Shown here: in pieces, positions 41,196 to 50,787 of the stretch
Layout: every line of letters starts with the position of its first letter
How positions within the stretch are numbered: the first letter of the stretch is position 1
DNA from: Rhynchopus sp. YZ270_cl-10
Lineage: Eukaryota; Euglenozoa; Diplonemea; Diplonemida; Diplonemidae
Reading direction: 5' to 3'
Assembly (NCBI GenBank): GCA_964035575.1
Contig: OZ037870.1
Coordinates: forward strand, 1,342,014 to 1,406,013
DNA: 64,000 nucleotides
Position numbers and translations under genes: made by a program
The notes under the pieces: generated by a model
What the model was told of the DNA's origin: nothing
The model's input: the letters and a program-made list of their open reading frames with translations, nothing else
Databases searched by the model: none

Positions 41196-41557
41196 TACCG
41201 CGGATAATTAGTGCCTGCGTCCGCCGAAGAACGGTGATGCGTTTGTTGCACTTCCAACTTTTTTTTTCAAAGGTGCATCTTATACACCTGACAAATTTTT
41301 TTTTTTTTAGTGCCCGCATCCCAGAGGCGTTTGCACTATCAAACTTCACTTTTTTTTTTATGGCACGAAACCGAAGTTTCTGCCTTTCAAACAAGGGCTG
41401 TGGGGAGGGGAGGGGAGGGGAATTTCATCTTCAGGCGGAATACATAAACTTCACGTTTTTTTTTCTTTTTGCAGGAAACAATCTGTCTGCACTTCGCCCC
41501 CTTTTTAAAAAAGGTGACTAAACACGTACTGCTTAGACTCATCTTACAAACTTTGTT
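41196..41557 (+). repeat. String of three modules (D, D, B)
   Basis: D 41196-41262 (ACCGCGGATAATTAG, TGCCTGCGTCCGCCGAAGAA), D 41309-41350 (TGCCCGCATCCCAGAGGCG, TTTGCACTATCAAACTTCAC) directly after a T tract and TAG, and B 41511-41557 (GTGACTAAACACG, GCTTAGACTCATCTTACAAA). All are sense and upstream of the AASS gene. Confidence 0.7.
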
Positions 41558-41833
41558 TTTTCTTCTTTTTGCCTTTTGAAAAAAATGAAAAAAAACTGTT
41601 GGAAGCGGTGCAGCTTTTGTCAATAACCCCAAAAGCACACCCAGCATACCTACCCCCAACCTTTTTTTTTTGTAGAAAATAACAAAAAAATCTTCGAACG
41701 CAACGCACAGAACAAAAAAAAAGTGAACCCCCTCGCACCTGTCCATTTACTCTTCCTCTTCTCTCTCCCCCATCTGACTCCTCTGCCCTCCTCAGGCATA
41801 GTTAAATCAAAAGAAGAAAAAAAACACACAAAA

Positions 41834-44698
41834 ATGCTGCGTTTCGGATCGCAGGAGGTGAGGAAGTCGCTTGCCCGCCATGCCAGCGGTGTGGTCGGCA
41901 TCCGTCGTGAGGACAAGAACGAGTGGGAGCGCCGTGTGCCGCTGACCCCTGCTCAGGTGGAGGAGCTTGTTAAGTCGGGAGTGAGCGTGGTGGTGCAGCC
42001 GTCGAACACACGCGCCTTCTCCAACGAGGAATACTTGGAGGTGGGCGCCACGATCAACGAGGATCTGTCTGAGGCCGACACAATCCTTGCTGTGAAGGAG
42101 GTGCCTGCTGAGCTGCTGCTGGCGGACAAGACGTACATGATGTTCAGCCACACGCACAAGGCGCAGCCCTACAACATGCCACTCCTGGACACGATGCTGC
42201 AGAAGAACATCCGTCTTATGGACTTCGAGCGCATCGCCGCAGACGAAGGTCGTCTCGTGAAGTTCGGCCCCTTCGCTGGCTTCGCAGGCACCATCGACAC
42301 CATCCACGCCCTCGGTGTCGCGCTCCTTGCACGCAACTTCGCAACACCCTTCCTCCACATCTCGCACGCTAAGGAGTACCGCAGCCTTGACAGCGCACGT
42401 ACCGACCTCATTGAGCTTGGCAACCTCATCCGCACCCGTGGTCTGCCCCGTGAGCTCGGCCCCCTCACCTTCGTCATCACCGGGTCCGGCTCTGTGAGCC
42501 AGGCAGCACAGCAGATCCTGCACCACCTGCCCTGCCAGTACGTCGAGACTGCAGACCTCAAGAAGCTGTGCGAAAAGGACAACTTCGACAACAAGACCAT
42601 CTACGTCACTGTCGTGTCCTCGCGCGACATGGTCGCTCCCAAGGACCCCACCCTCAAGTTCGACAAGGCAGACTACTACAACAACCCCGAGAACTTCGTC
42701 CCCACCTTCCACCGCGACGTTGCACCCTACGCCAAGGTGATCATCAACGGCATGTACTGGGAGGAGAAGTTCCCGCGCCTTCTGAGCAACTCGCAGACGC
42801 GCGAGCTGCACAAGCAGGGCCGCTTCCCGCTGCTCGTTGTTGGCGAGATCACGTGCGACCCGCTCGGGTCGATTGAGTTCTTCACGAAGTCGACGAGCAT
42901 TGCACACCCGCTGTACTGCTACGACCCGAAGCACGACGAGGAGGTGAACATGGAGGACTTCGTTGGCCAGGGCCCGATCATTGTTGGTGTGGACCACCTG
43001 CCCGCTGAGTTCCCGCAGGAGGCATCGCACTTCTTTGGTGAGCCTCTGACGGCGCTTGTGAAGGAGGTGGCTGCGTCGGACAGGACGAAGACTCTGGAGG
43101 AGCAGGCCAAGGAGCTGCAGCCGGCTCTGTTCAACTCGATCATCGCGAACAACGGAAAGCTGACCCCTAACTACGAGTACATCGCAGACCTGCGCAAGGC
43201 ACGTGACCAGACACGCAAGTCGCGCGACCAGCGCAACATCCTCTTCCTTGGTGCCGGCATGGTGAGCGGGCCTGCTGTGGAGTACCTGCTGAAGGACCCG
43301 CGCAACTCTGTGACCCTGGCGGACATCAACGTCAAGAACGCCGAGGCTGTGCTTGAGCAGTGGGCCGGCAACGCCTTCCACAGCGGCAGAGACTCCACGG
43401 GACGTGTGCAGAGCGCGCACGCAGTGACCCTCGACGTCACGCACAAGGACAACCTCACGAACCTCGTCCGCGACGCCGACGTCGTGATCTCGCTGGTGCC
43501 CTGGACGGAGCACCCGAAGGTCATGAACATCTGCATCGACGAGGGTGTCCCCTGCTGCACTGCCTCCTACGTCAGCCCTGCCGTTGCCGAGCTCGACCAG
43601 AAGGCCAAGGATGCTGGCGTCACTATCCTGAACGAGATGGGAGTTGACCCCGGTATCGACATCATGTCGAGCTTCCAGCTTCTCGACCACGTGCGCAAGG
43701 AAGGTGGTATTGTGCGCTCCTACGAGAGCTACTGTGGAGCCCTCCCCGAGCCTGAGGCGGCCAACAACTGCCTTGGGTACAAATTCAGCTGGAGCCCGAA
43801 GGGTGTGCTTCTTGCTGCCCAGCGCCCCTGCACTTTCCTCTGGGACAACAAGACGATCGACCTGGACGGTGCGAAGCTGTACGACGTGGCGCTCCCGTTC
43901 ACGCCGTTCAACGCACTCTCGATGGAGTGGGTGCCGAACGGCAATGCACTCAACTTCAAGGACGTCTACGGCCTGCAGGACGCGCACACCATTCTCCGCG
44001 CGACCCTCCGCTTCGGCGGGTTCTCCGTTGTCATCAAGGGCATGCGGGAGCTGAACCTCCTTGAGGCTGACACTGCTGTGGACTCGCTCCTCCCCGGCAA
44101 GGACAAGGTGACGTGGGCTGAGGTCATTGCCTCTGTCGCAGGCTGCTCCGTGGAGACGCTCCCTGAGGTGCTCACCCAGCGTCTCACCGCCGCACGCGAA
44201 CGTCTCTCGGCTGTGGAGAACATCAAATCCTTCATTGACACCGACAAGGCGAAGAGCATTGCTGAGGAGGTGGAGCAGGTCATCTCTGGCATGACCGAGC
44301 TGCGTCTTCTTAGCAACGACGTTGCGCCTAAGAGCCCCGGTGGTCTCCTGATTGACTCGCTCGCCAGCACTCTGAACGTTAACCTTGCCTTCGAAGCGCA
44401 TGAGAACGACTTTGTGATTATGTACCACCGTGTCATTGCGGAGTACGGCAACGGTCTCGTCAAGGAGCACACCGCAGCCCTCACCGAGCGTGGTACTCCC
44501 CGTCTCAGCGCAACGGCCAACACAGTGGGTCTCCCTGTTGCCATCGGTGCGCAGCTCGTCCTTGACGGAGTGATCAGCGGATCGGGTATCGTCCGCCCCA
44601 TCACACCTGACGTCTACAACCCTGTCATGCGTGAGCTCAACAAGCTCGGAGTTCAGCTTTTCGAGAAGGAGCGTGTCATCAGCGCTGGATCTGCATGA
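41834..44698 (+). CDS. AASS: Bifunctional lysine-ketoglutarate reductase / saccharopine dehydrogenase
   Basis: Mitochondrial enzyme for the first two steps of lysine breakdown: lysine plus 2-oxoglutarate to saccharopine, then to aminoadipate semialdehyde and glutamate. The 954-aa product has both halves. The N-terminal reductase (residues about 15-440) begins VGIRREDKNEWERRVPLTP, then contains FSHTHKAQPYN and ITGSGSVSQAAQQIL. The C-terminal dehydrogenase (about 465-945) begins NILFLGAGMVSGPAVEYLL (NAD fold) and continues NEMGVDPGIDIMSSFQLLDH and YSYCGALPEP-like sequence. Length and order match animal and plant enzymes. The first residues MLRFGSQEVRKSLARHASG resemble a mitochondrial presequence. 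No intron. GC-rich codon choice leaves a long empty antisense frame. It lies between the two MULE-like copies. Confidence 0.95.
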   Translation: MLRFGSQEVRKSLARHASGVVGIRREDKNEWERRVPLTPAQVEELVKSGVSVVVQPSNTRAFSNEEYLEVGATINEDLSEADTILAVKEVPAELLLADKTYMMFSHTHKAQPYNMPLLDTMLQKNIRLMDFERIAADEGRLVKFGPFAGFAGTIDTIHALGVALLARNFATPFLHISHAKEYRSLDSARTDLIELGNLIRTRGLPRELGPLTFVITGSGSVSQAAQQILHHLPCQYVETADLKKLCEKDNFDNKTIYVTVVSSRDMVAPKDPTLKFDKADYYNNPENFVPTFHRDVAPYAKVIINGMYWEEKFPRLLSNSQTRELHKQGRFPLLVVGEITCDPLGSIEFFTKSTSIAHPLYCYDPKHDEEVNMEDFVGQGPIIVGVDHLPAEFPQEASHFFGEPLTALVKEVAASDRTKTLEEQAKELQPALFNSIIANNGKLTPNYEYIADLRKARDQTRKSRDQRNILFLGAGMVSGPAVEYLLKDPRNSVTLADINVKNAEAVLEQWAGNAFHSGRDSTGRVQSAHAVTLDVTHKDNLTNLVRDADVVISLVPWTEHPKVMNICIDEGVPCCTASYVSPAVAELDQKAKDAGVTILNEMGVDPGIDIMSSFQLLDHVRKEGGIVRSYESYCGALPEPEAANNCLGYKFSWSPKGVLLAAQRPCTFLWDNKTIDLDGAKLYDVALPFTPFNALSMEWVPNGNALNFKDVYGLQDAHTILRATLRFGGFSVVIKGMRELNLLEADTAVDSLLPGKDKVTWAEVIASVAGCSVETLPEVLTQRLTAARERLSAVENIKSFIDTDKAKSIAEEVEQVISGMTELRLLSNDVAPKSPGGLLIDSLASTLNVNLAFEAHENDFVIMYHRVIAEYGNGLVKEHTAALTERGTPRLSATANTVGLPVAIGAQLVLDGVISGSGIVRPITPDVYNPVMRELNKLGVQLFEKERVISAGSA

Positions 44699-45065
44699 GC
44701 GAGCGAGAAGAACGACAAAAAAGAAAAGAAAAGAAAAACCGAAAAAATTTCAACCGCAAAGAACAATAGTACTACAATGGGAGGAAGAAAAAAAGTGAGG
44801 GAAGGGGTTGAAGCTGTCATTTACCTTTTTTTTTTTGATGGGGAAAAATAAAAGATAAAATTGTAGCGTGCACATCAACAAGAATATACCTGCCCAAATA
44901 ACCCCTTCTCAGATGTAATACTATTCCTTTGCCGTGGATCTGCCATTCCCTCCTTCCGACCTCCCAAAAAGCCCCTCAATCAATCTTCGTTTTTTTTTAT
45001 ACCTCTCTGAATTCTGAACAAAAAAGTATACAGCACAATGACAAAACAAAAAAACAGCGCTTTGT

Positions 45066-45116
45066 ATAGTGGAGTTCATCCTCGGGTGCCTACACTAATA
45101 CAACCAAGTTTTCAAA
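45066..45116 (+). repeat. F element
   Basis: ATAGTGGAGTTCATCCTCGG, TGCCTACACTAATACAACCA, GTTTTCAA. It lies 370 bp after the AASS stop codon and differs little from the copy at 6254-6304. Confidence 0.6.
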
Positions 45117-45213
45117 AAAACAAAAAAACAAAAAAACAACAAAACCTTCTCCTGACTTCTTTTTTGTGAAGATGTGTGTATCCCTTCACCTTATTTTTGT
45201 TTTCTTGTTCTGG

Positions 45214-45788
45214 AGATCGTTTCGGGTCCACTCCGGTGTTCTAGTCACGCACCAACGGTACACTGTCAACGAGAGGGCTTTGTATTTCAAATCACATTTT
45301 TTTTTTAAAAATTTTTCATTTGGTTTGGTTGATGGTGTTTGGCAATTTACCGAGAGAGTTCATTTTTATTAGTTATACTCTGTTCGTTGTGCCCCCCCAG
45401 CTCTTTACAATGTGCGTGCGAGAAAGGCACGTTCATACAAACTTTTATTGTTTCAATCCGACCGCTTGATATTTCTCTGTTTTTTAAATATATTTTAGGT
45501 GATTATTCGCTGAGGGTCATCTGAAACAAGCCACTTTTTTGCAGTCCTGCGTCCCAGAAACATTTTCACTTATCAACTTTACCCTTTTTTTCCCCTCGGA
45601 AAAATGTTCTCCTCCCCTCAAGTTGCCCAACTATTTTCCCGCTGTTTGGACTGCTCAAAACAAACAGGGAGGTAGGTTGGTGCTGTCATCAATTAATGTC
45701 CTCATTCGTTATTCTATAATGTTATCGATATCCCCAAGTCGGTGCCTGCGTCCCCAAGAGGCGTTTGTACTATCACAACTTTACTTTG
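45214..45788 (+). repeat. String of five modules (A, C, B, D, D)
   Basis: A long form 45214-45296 (GGTACACTGTCAACGAGAGG, CTTTGTATTTCAA), C 45403-45450 (GTGCGTGC-GAGAAAG-GCACG), B-like 45497-45530 after TTTTAG, D-like 45542-45586 after TTTTTTGCAG (TCCTGCGTCCCAG, TATCAACTTTAC), D 45739-45788 (GTGCCTGCGTCCCCAAGAGG, CGTTTGTACTATCACAAC). Spacing is about 100-190 bp. Confidence 0.7.
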
Positions 45789-45868
45789 GTATCTCTGTAG
45801 TGCCACTGTTATCGCAATGGGAGCAGAGCGCACTTCAGATTTTTTTTTTTTTTTTTTGTGTTATCAAG

Positions 45869-46878
45869 CAGGCCTTTTGCTAACCATCATGCCATCGTGC
45901 CACGTTTTTGGGCGTTTTTTATTTTTTTTTCCATCATGCCACCATCATGCCACGGGGGGTGGTGGGGCAGGGCTTTCGCTATCCATCACCTGGGGATTTC
46001 CCCCCCAGATGGCATGATGGCATGATGGCATGATGGCATGATGGCATGATGGCATGATGGCATGATGGCATGATGGCATGATGGCATGATGGCATGATGG
46101 CATGATGGCATGATGGCATGATGGCATGATGGCATGATGGCATGATGGCATGATGGCATGATGACATGATGGCATGATGGCATGATGGCATGATGGCATG
46201 ATGGCATGATGGCATGATGGCATGATGGCATGATGGCATGATGGCATGATGGCATGATGGCATGATGGCATGATGGCATGATGGCATGATGGCATGATGG
46301 CATGATGGCATGATGGCATGATGGCATGATGGCATGATGGCATGATGGCATGATGGCATGATGGCATGATGGCATGATGGCATGATGGCATGATGGCACG
46401 ATGGCACGATGGCACGATGACACCTTACAATTTTTCTGCTCGCTGCGCTCGCTGTACGCTATTTTCTTCCTGCCTACGGTGCCATTTTACAATGTCTAAG
46501 GGGATTCCCTTGCATTTTGCAGCCAGAAATGAAACTTGACCCAAGCTGCAAAAAATTGACCATTCTTATTTCAAAGGAACCCAACCGTTGCAACAGCCCC
46601 TGCTTCTGGAAGACGTATTGATTTTGTACGGTTAGTGTACGTAAGGCGCAAGACCAAGGACCGTTAATAAAGGATTATATTCCGTTTTTTGTTTATATCT
46701 CGCAAAGCTGACCCTTCGCCTCTCCACCCTGTGGCTGGCAGGGAGGCGCGCGCGAAGCGCGCGACGACCGCTTTCACCAGGCGGGAAAGCTCGGAATGTA
46801 CTTTTTTTTCCAGGAAATTATTTTTTTTTGACCATCATGCCATTCAGGGGGAAAATCCCAAAGTTAGCAAAAGGCCTG
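45869..46878 (-). mobile_element. Non-autonomous MULE-like element, copy 2 (1010 bp)
   Basis: Same family as 38924-39764 but inverted. Ends CAGGCCTTTTGCTAAC and complement; target duplication TTATCAAG at 45861-45868 and 46879-46886. The two copies have different target duplications, so they inserted separately and are not one inverted duplication. The internal 8-bp array is about 51 units (46009-46419). No transposase. Confidence 0.78.
46009..46419. repeat. 8-bp minisatellite (ATGATGGC orientation)
   Basis: About 51 units, almost perfect, with one variant near 46163 and three GCACGATG variants at the right edge. Twice the length of the copy at 39419-39625. Confidence 0.9.
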
Positions 46879-47162
46879 TTATCAAGCATTGACGAATAGA
46901 AATGGAAAACGACGGATGGTGCGTGCCCGCTTTAGCGTATTGTTTTTCCACTAACATCACTCTCATTCATCAGTGAAAAACACAAACCTTTTGCGGTGCG
47001 ATAAACGAAAAAGTGTTTTCTTTATTTCATTTAACTGTCATATCCTGAAGTCGTTTTCTATTTTTTTTTTTTTTTTTTGAAATTTTTAAAAGTGGAGCAA
47101 ACCTTCACATTCACGATGAGACAAATTTGGTCACTTTTTTTTTTTCTCCCCAAAATTCTAGT

Positions 47163-47213
47163 TGTCGGTCCAGTTAGATTATTAGAATTTCAAATAATCT
47201 AACTGGACCGACA
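47163..47213. repeat. Perfect 21-bp foldback
   Basis: TGTCGGTCCAGTTAGATTAT(T) at 47163-47183 and its exact reverse complement at 47193-47213, separated by 9 nt. It is a candidate MITE or small-RNA hairpin. Confidence 0.85.
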
Positions 47214-47719
47214 TTTTGAAACAACAAAACTGTTAAGACGAAAAAACCACTATTCGCAATATATTCCGTTCAAATTATTATTATTGAAATAGAGACAAAA
47301 AAATAATTAGATTGCAAGGAAAAATGCAATCAATGCGTGTTGCCCTCGAAGATCACCTCTGTTTATTAGCAGTTAGGGAAGAATAAAGTGAAGAAATATG
47401 ACTTTTAAAAAAACCTCAAAAAAAAGGTCATTTTTTTTTAAAATATCAATTTTTCTCTGGAACAAAAAAAAAAGATAATTGTTATCTCGGAAAAAAATAT
47501 TGCCGCTCTTCTCCCTGATGGGGTAGCATTGAATCATATATTTTTTTTTCGGATTGGCGATTTTTTTTTTCTGTTGTAACATGAGGTGAGCTCAGGCAAC
47601 GTACAAAGCAAGTCTCTCTCTCTCTTTCTCCTCATTCCCCCATTTCTTCCAATTCCCCGGAGTTTTTCCATTCCCCCCCTTTTTTTTTTTTGAACAACAA
47701 ATTGCATTCCCTTTTTTTC

Positions 47720-47988
47720 AGATGTGCGTGTGCCTGTTGAGGCCCAATTCATCTGTCAAGTTTTTTTTTTTTTTTTTTTTTTTGCTTTTTTACGACTCCA
47801 AGCATTCCCCCTCTCTTTGTGTTGTATTGCTCTGTTACTCGCTTCAACACAAAAATATATTTCGTACAAAAAAAAAAAAAGTTGTGTGCACAATGACGCA
47901 TTCATCTTTCAGATTTAGTTATTTTCGCTTTTTTTTGTCTTTTTTGTCCCCCTCCTTCCGATGCGTATGGGCGTTTGCATATTTTCTC
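47720..47988 (+). repeat. String of three modules (C, C, D-like)
   Basis: C 47720-47762 straight after TTTTTTTCAG (GATGTGCGTGTGCCTGTTGA, TTCATCTGTCAAG), C 47880-47925 (GTGTGCACAATGACGC, ATTCATCTTTCAG), D-like 47947-47988 (CTTCCGATGCGTATGGGCG, TTTGCATATTTTCTC). Confidence 0.6.
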
Positions 47989-48126
47989 TTTTTGCCAAGA
48001 TATCAGGTCACGGATGTGATAAAAAAAGAGAGGATTTTATTGAAGAGAAAACAGTCTGGGTGGCAATAGTTATATTTTGACGGAGCAAATACGGCTGCGA
48101 AACAACAAAAAAAATTCAAAAAAAAA

Positions 48127-50362
48127 TGAGAAAAGTTCGATTTCGGCCTCGAAAATTACCGTGACACCGATTTGTCACGGAATTTTGTCACGGAATTTTT
48201 TTGAAAGATTCGATTTCGTGACAAAAAAAAATCGATTTCGTGACAAACCAATTTTTTCATTGACACACAAAATTCGATTTCGTGACAAACCGATTTTTTC
48301 ATTGACAAAAAAAAATTCGATTTCGTGACAAATCCAAAAATTCAGTGACAAAAAAATGTCAATGAAAAAATGGATTTTGTCAAGGAAACCAAACTTTTTG
48401 TCACGGAAAAAGTCGTGACAGAAATGGATTTTGTCAAGGAAACCAAACTTTTTGTCACGGAAAAGTCGTGACAGGGCACTGGGTACTGGGTACACTGGAT
48501 ACAAGGATAAAAGTCGTGAAAGAGCAACCACAGCTCCACATGACAAACACAAAAGTGTCCAGTCACGTGGGGCATTCATGCACTGAGGAGATAATGATCC
48601 AACAATTTACAAGAAAGATTACTTAACCTACTGCTGGAAATTGCCAGGTCGTAGTAACACACAAAGTGTGCCTCCGTTCGGGAAGACCGGATATTCTAGA
48701 GACCAAAAAGGCCTCAAGAATATCTTCCGGTAGTCAAGGTATAACCGAATGAACGGCCCAAGACCCCCGTGGAGAAGTTAAATGTGTAATGCTATCAGGT
48801 AGAAACTGCGAACACTGTCTTACCCTCCTCAATGCATGGTGGAAGATGTCTTTGACAACAAATATCCTGTACCCAGGTACCAGGTTCCCAGACCCACGTA
48901 GTACCACGTCGCAGTACTACGCAAAATTTACCACCAGACCCTGTCTTCGTGCACCTTAAGTACAACGCCGCAGACAGGCCAAACATGCGTTGGACTCAGA
49001 GGAATGCCTGCTGTGCAGTGTATCAAACATGAGAACCAACTCCCAGCAACAAGGGGCGCCTTTTGGCGGGCGTTGTTGAGGGTGTTTGGGGTGCAAAGTT
49101 TTCCACAATTTTGATGCGCGGGTACAGAAGTGTTACCTTGTTCTTTCATCTCTAGGAATGTAAATGTCAATCGCGTTTAACTACCACTAGGGCTTGTTCA
49201 GTGAACCCACGAGGGGTCGAAGGGGGTTGGTTATCCCATATCTATCAAAGGTTGTGTCGACCAGGCGAATCCACTATGTTACGCTGTATGATGATAAATC
49301 CGAAGAAATAACAGTGCATAGCAACTGCAGGAAGTTTGTTAAAAAGAGTGCCTCACGCTACACAAACCACCACCCGCGATTGACTTAGATGTTATAACAA
49401 AGAGAATTCAGAACAAAACAACACCCTGCCCCATACACACTAAATTGTCATGCTTCAAGAGCATGCCTGGGCCAAAATTACTATGACGAAAAGGCAACAA
49501 GACCACCCACAAGGAGTGTGAATTGTGCACTGGTTTTCTGGGGGAACAAACAATATTTTCTTGTGTCTAGTCCTCCGGAAGCAGAGGACAGACTTTCCGG
49601 AAGGTTTCCAAAGTCGAATTTCTTGCACTAGCTATGCTCCCTGGTTAATGGCTATAGCAGTGACTGACAAAGTGTTCCCACCCCCCTTTCCACCACCATA
49701 ATAACCGAACTCTGCTTATCAAACCACAATCTGAATCTGCTTCCGTCGCATGCGCTGGTGGATTCTATCTGTTTTGGTGTGTGTAATGGAATGTATGGGT
49801 GAGGGTTGGGGTATTAGGTATAGAAACGTGCGCACCCATTAATTTTTTACCGAATGAAAATGAAATCTGCAATGAGTGTCTGCTGCATATCATTTAGTGG
49901 GGCTGGCCTCTGGCCAGAGGCGTGCAAGCCTGACCGTGTTCGCGATATACTAAGTCTTGCATAATCATAAAGTTATCATACCTTGTGTCTTCAGTCTCTG
50001 CCCTTCGGTTTCTAGACAGCTCAAGAATGGCCTCTTTTGTGTTTGTCAAGTGGCTGTCTGGTCACTTTTCAGTGACTGGCGGGTTGGCTGTCACGACTTT
50101 TTCCTTGACAAATTCCATTTTTTTCAATGACATTTTTTTGTCAATGAAAAAATGGATTTGTCACGAAATCGAATTTTTTTTTGTCAATGAAAAAAGTCAT
50201 TTGTCACTAAATTGAATTTTGTGTGTCAATGAAAAAATCGGCTTGTCACGAAATCGATTTTTTTTTGTCACGAAATCGAATCTTTCAAAAAAATTCCGTG
50301 ACAAAGTACCGTGACAAATCGGTGTCACGGGTATTTTCGAGGCCGAAATCGAACTTTTCTCA
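48127..50362. mobile_element. Long-TIR element (2.2 kb), no transposase seen
   Basis: Starts TGAGAAAAGTTCGATTTCGG and ends with its reverse complement, flanked on both sides by 7-9 A. Inverted repeats of about 350 bp (left, 48127-48475) and 270 bp (right, from 50089) are themselves built of sub-repeats around TTCGATTTCGTGACAA and TTTTTTCATTGACA. The 1.6-kb interior has balanced composition without T tracts and no open frame over about 80 codons. It resembles long-TIR Mutator-like or foldback elements. Confidence 0.75.
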
Positions 50363-50641
50363 AAAAAAATCATATAAAGCCAAAGAACATTTCAAACAAC
50401 CATGAAGAACAAAACAAAGAGTACAGAACGCAACCTTTGGGTGATGTGTCAATGCAATAAGAAGAGCTTTGGAGAGCCTCTGGGGGGGTGTGGGTGGGGG
50501 GGTGGAGACGTGAAAGTTTTGCGCAGAGCGTAGTCTCTTTTCTTTTTTCCTTTTTTTTTTTGCTGTCAGTCTCAAATTCAAAACCCTTGACACCATCTTT
50601 TTTGTTCCCCTCTTCCTCTTCACCTCACCCCCTCCCAACGA

Positions 50642-50730
50642 AATGGATGTAGGGACTGCATGGTTGGGGGTACACCCGATCATGCACCAAAGGTACACTG
50701 TCACGAGAGGGCTTTGAATTTCAAATTTTG
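50642..50730 (+). repeat. Long type A module
   Basis: AAATGGATGTAGGGACTGCA, TGGTTGGGGG, GGTACACTGTCACGAGAGGG, CTTTGAATTTCAAATTTTG. It ends about 55 bp before the acceptor AG of the MORN gene. Confidence 0.7.
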
Positions 50731-50787
50731 TTCCCTTCTTCCTCTTCATTTCTTCACCCTTCACTCCCTTATTCCCCTTTGCAGGCG

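Larger units (their letters stand above)
38092..41833. other. Intergenic; nested transposons, hairpin repeats, modules
   Basis: No gene is seen in 3.7 kb. It contains F-like element 38812-38846, the nested elements 38885-40071, modules B and C (40220-40295), a hairpin-rich patch (about 40390-40960) and the module string D, D, B (41196-41557). The final pyrimidine tract and AG at 41794-41795 probably mark trans-splicing of the AASS gene. Confidence 0.65.
44699..50787. other. Gene-free 6.1 kb with transposons, foldback and modules
   Basis: No gene seen. In order: F element 45066-45116; module string A, C, B, D, D (45214-45788); MULE-like copy 2 (45869-46878); perfect foldback 47163-47213; modules C, C, D (47720-47988); long-TIR element 48127-50362; long A module 50642-50730. 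T and A runs fill most of the remainder. Confidence 0.65.

Noticed and set aside
41807-44470. 887-codon open frame on the minus strand opposite AASS
   Set aside because: It mirrors a highly expressed gene with GC-ending codons, has no recognisable domain, and every real gene here is on the + strand. Codon bias explains it.
39374-46423. Long open frames reading (MPSCHHAI)n
   Set aside because: They are translations of an 8-bp minisatellite, open in every frame by chance of the unit, inside transposons.
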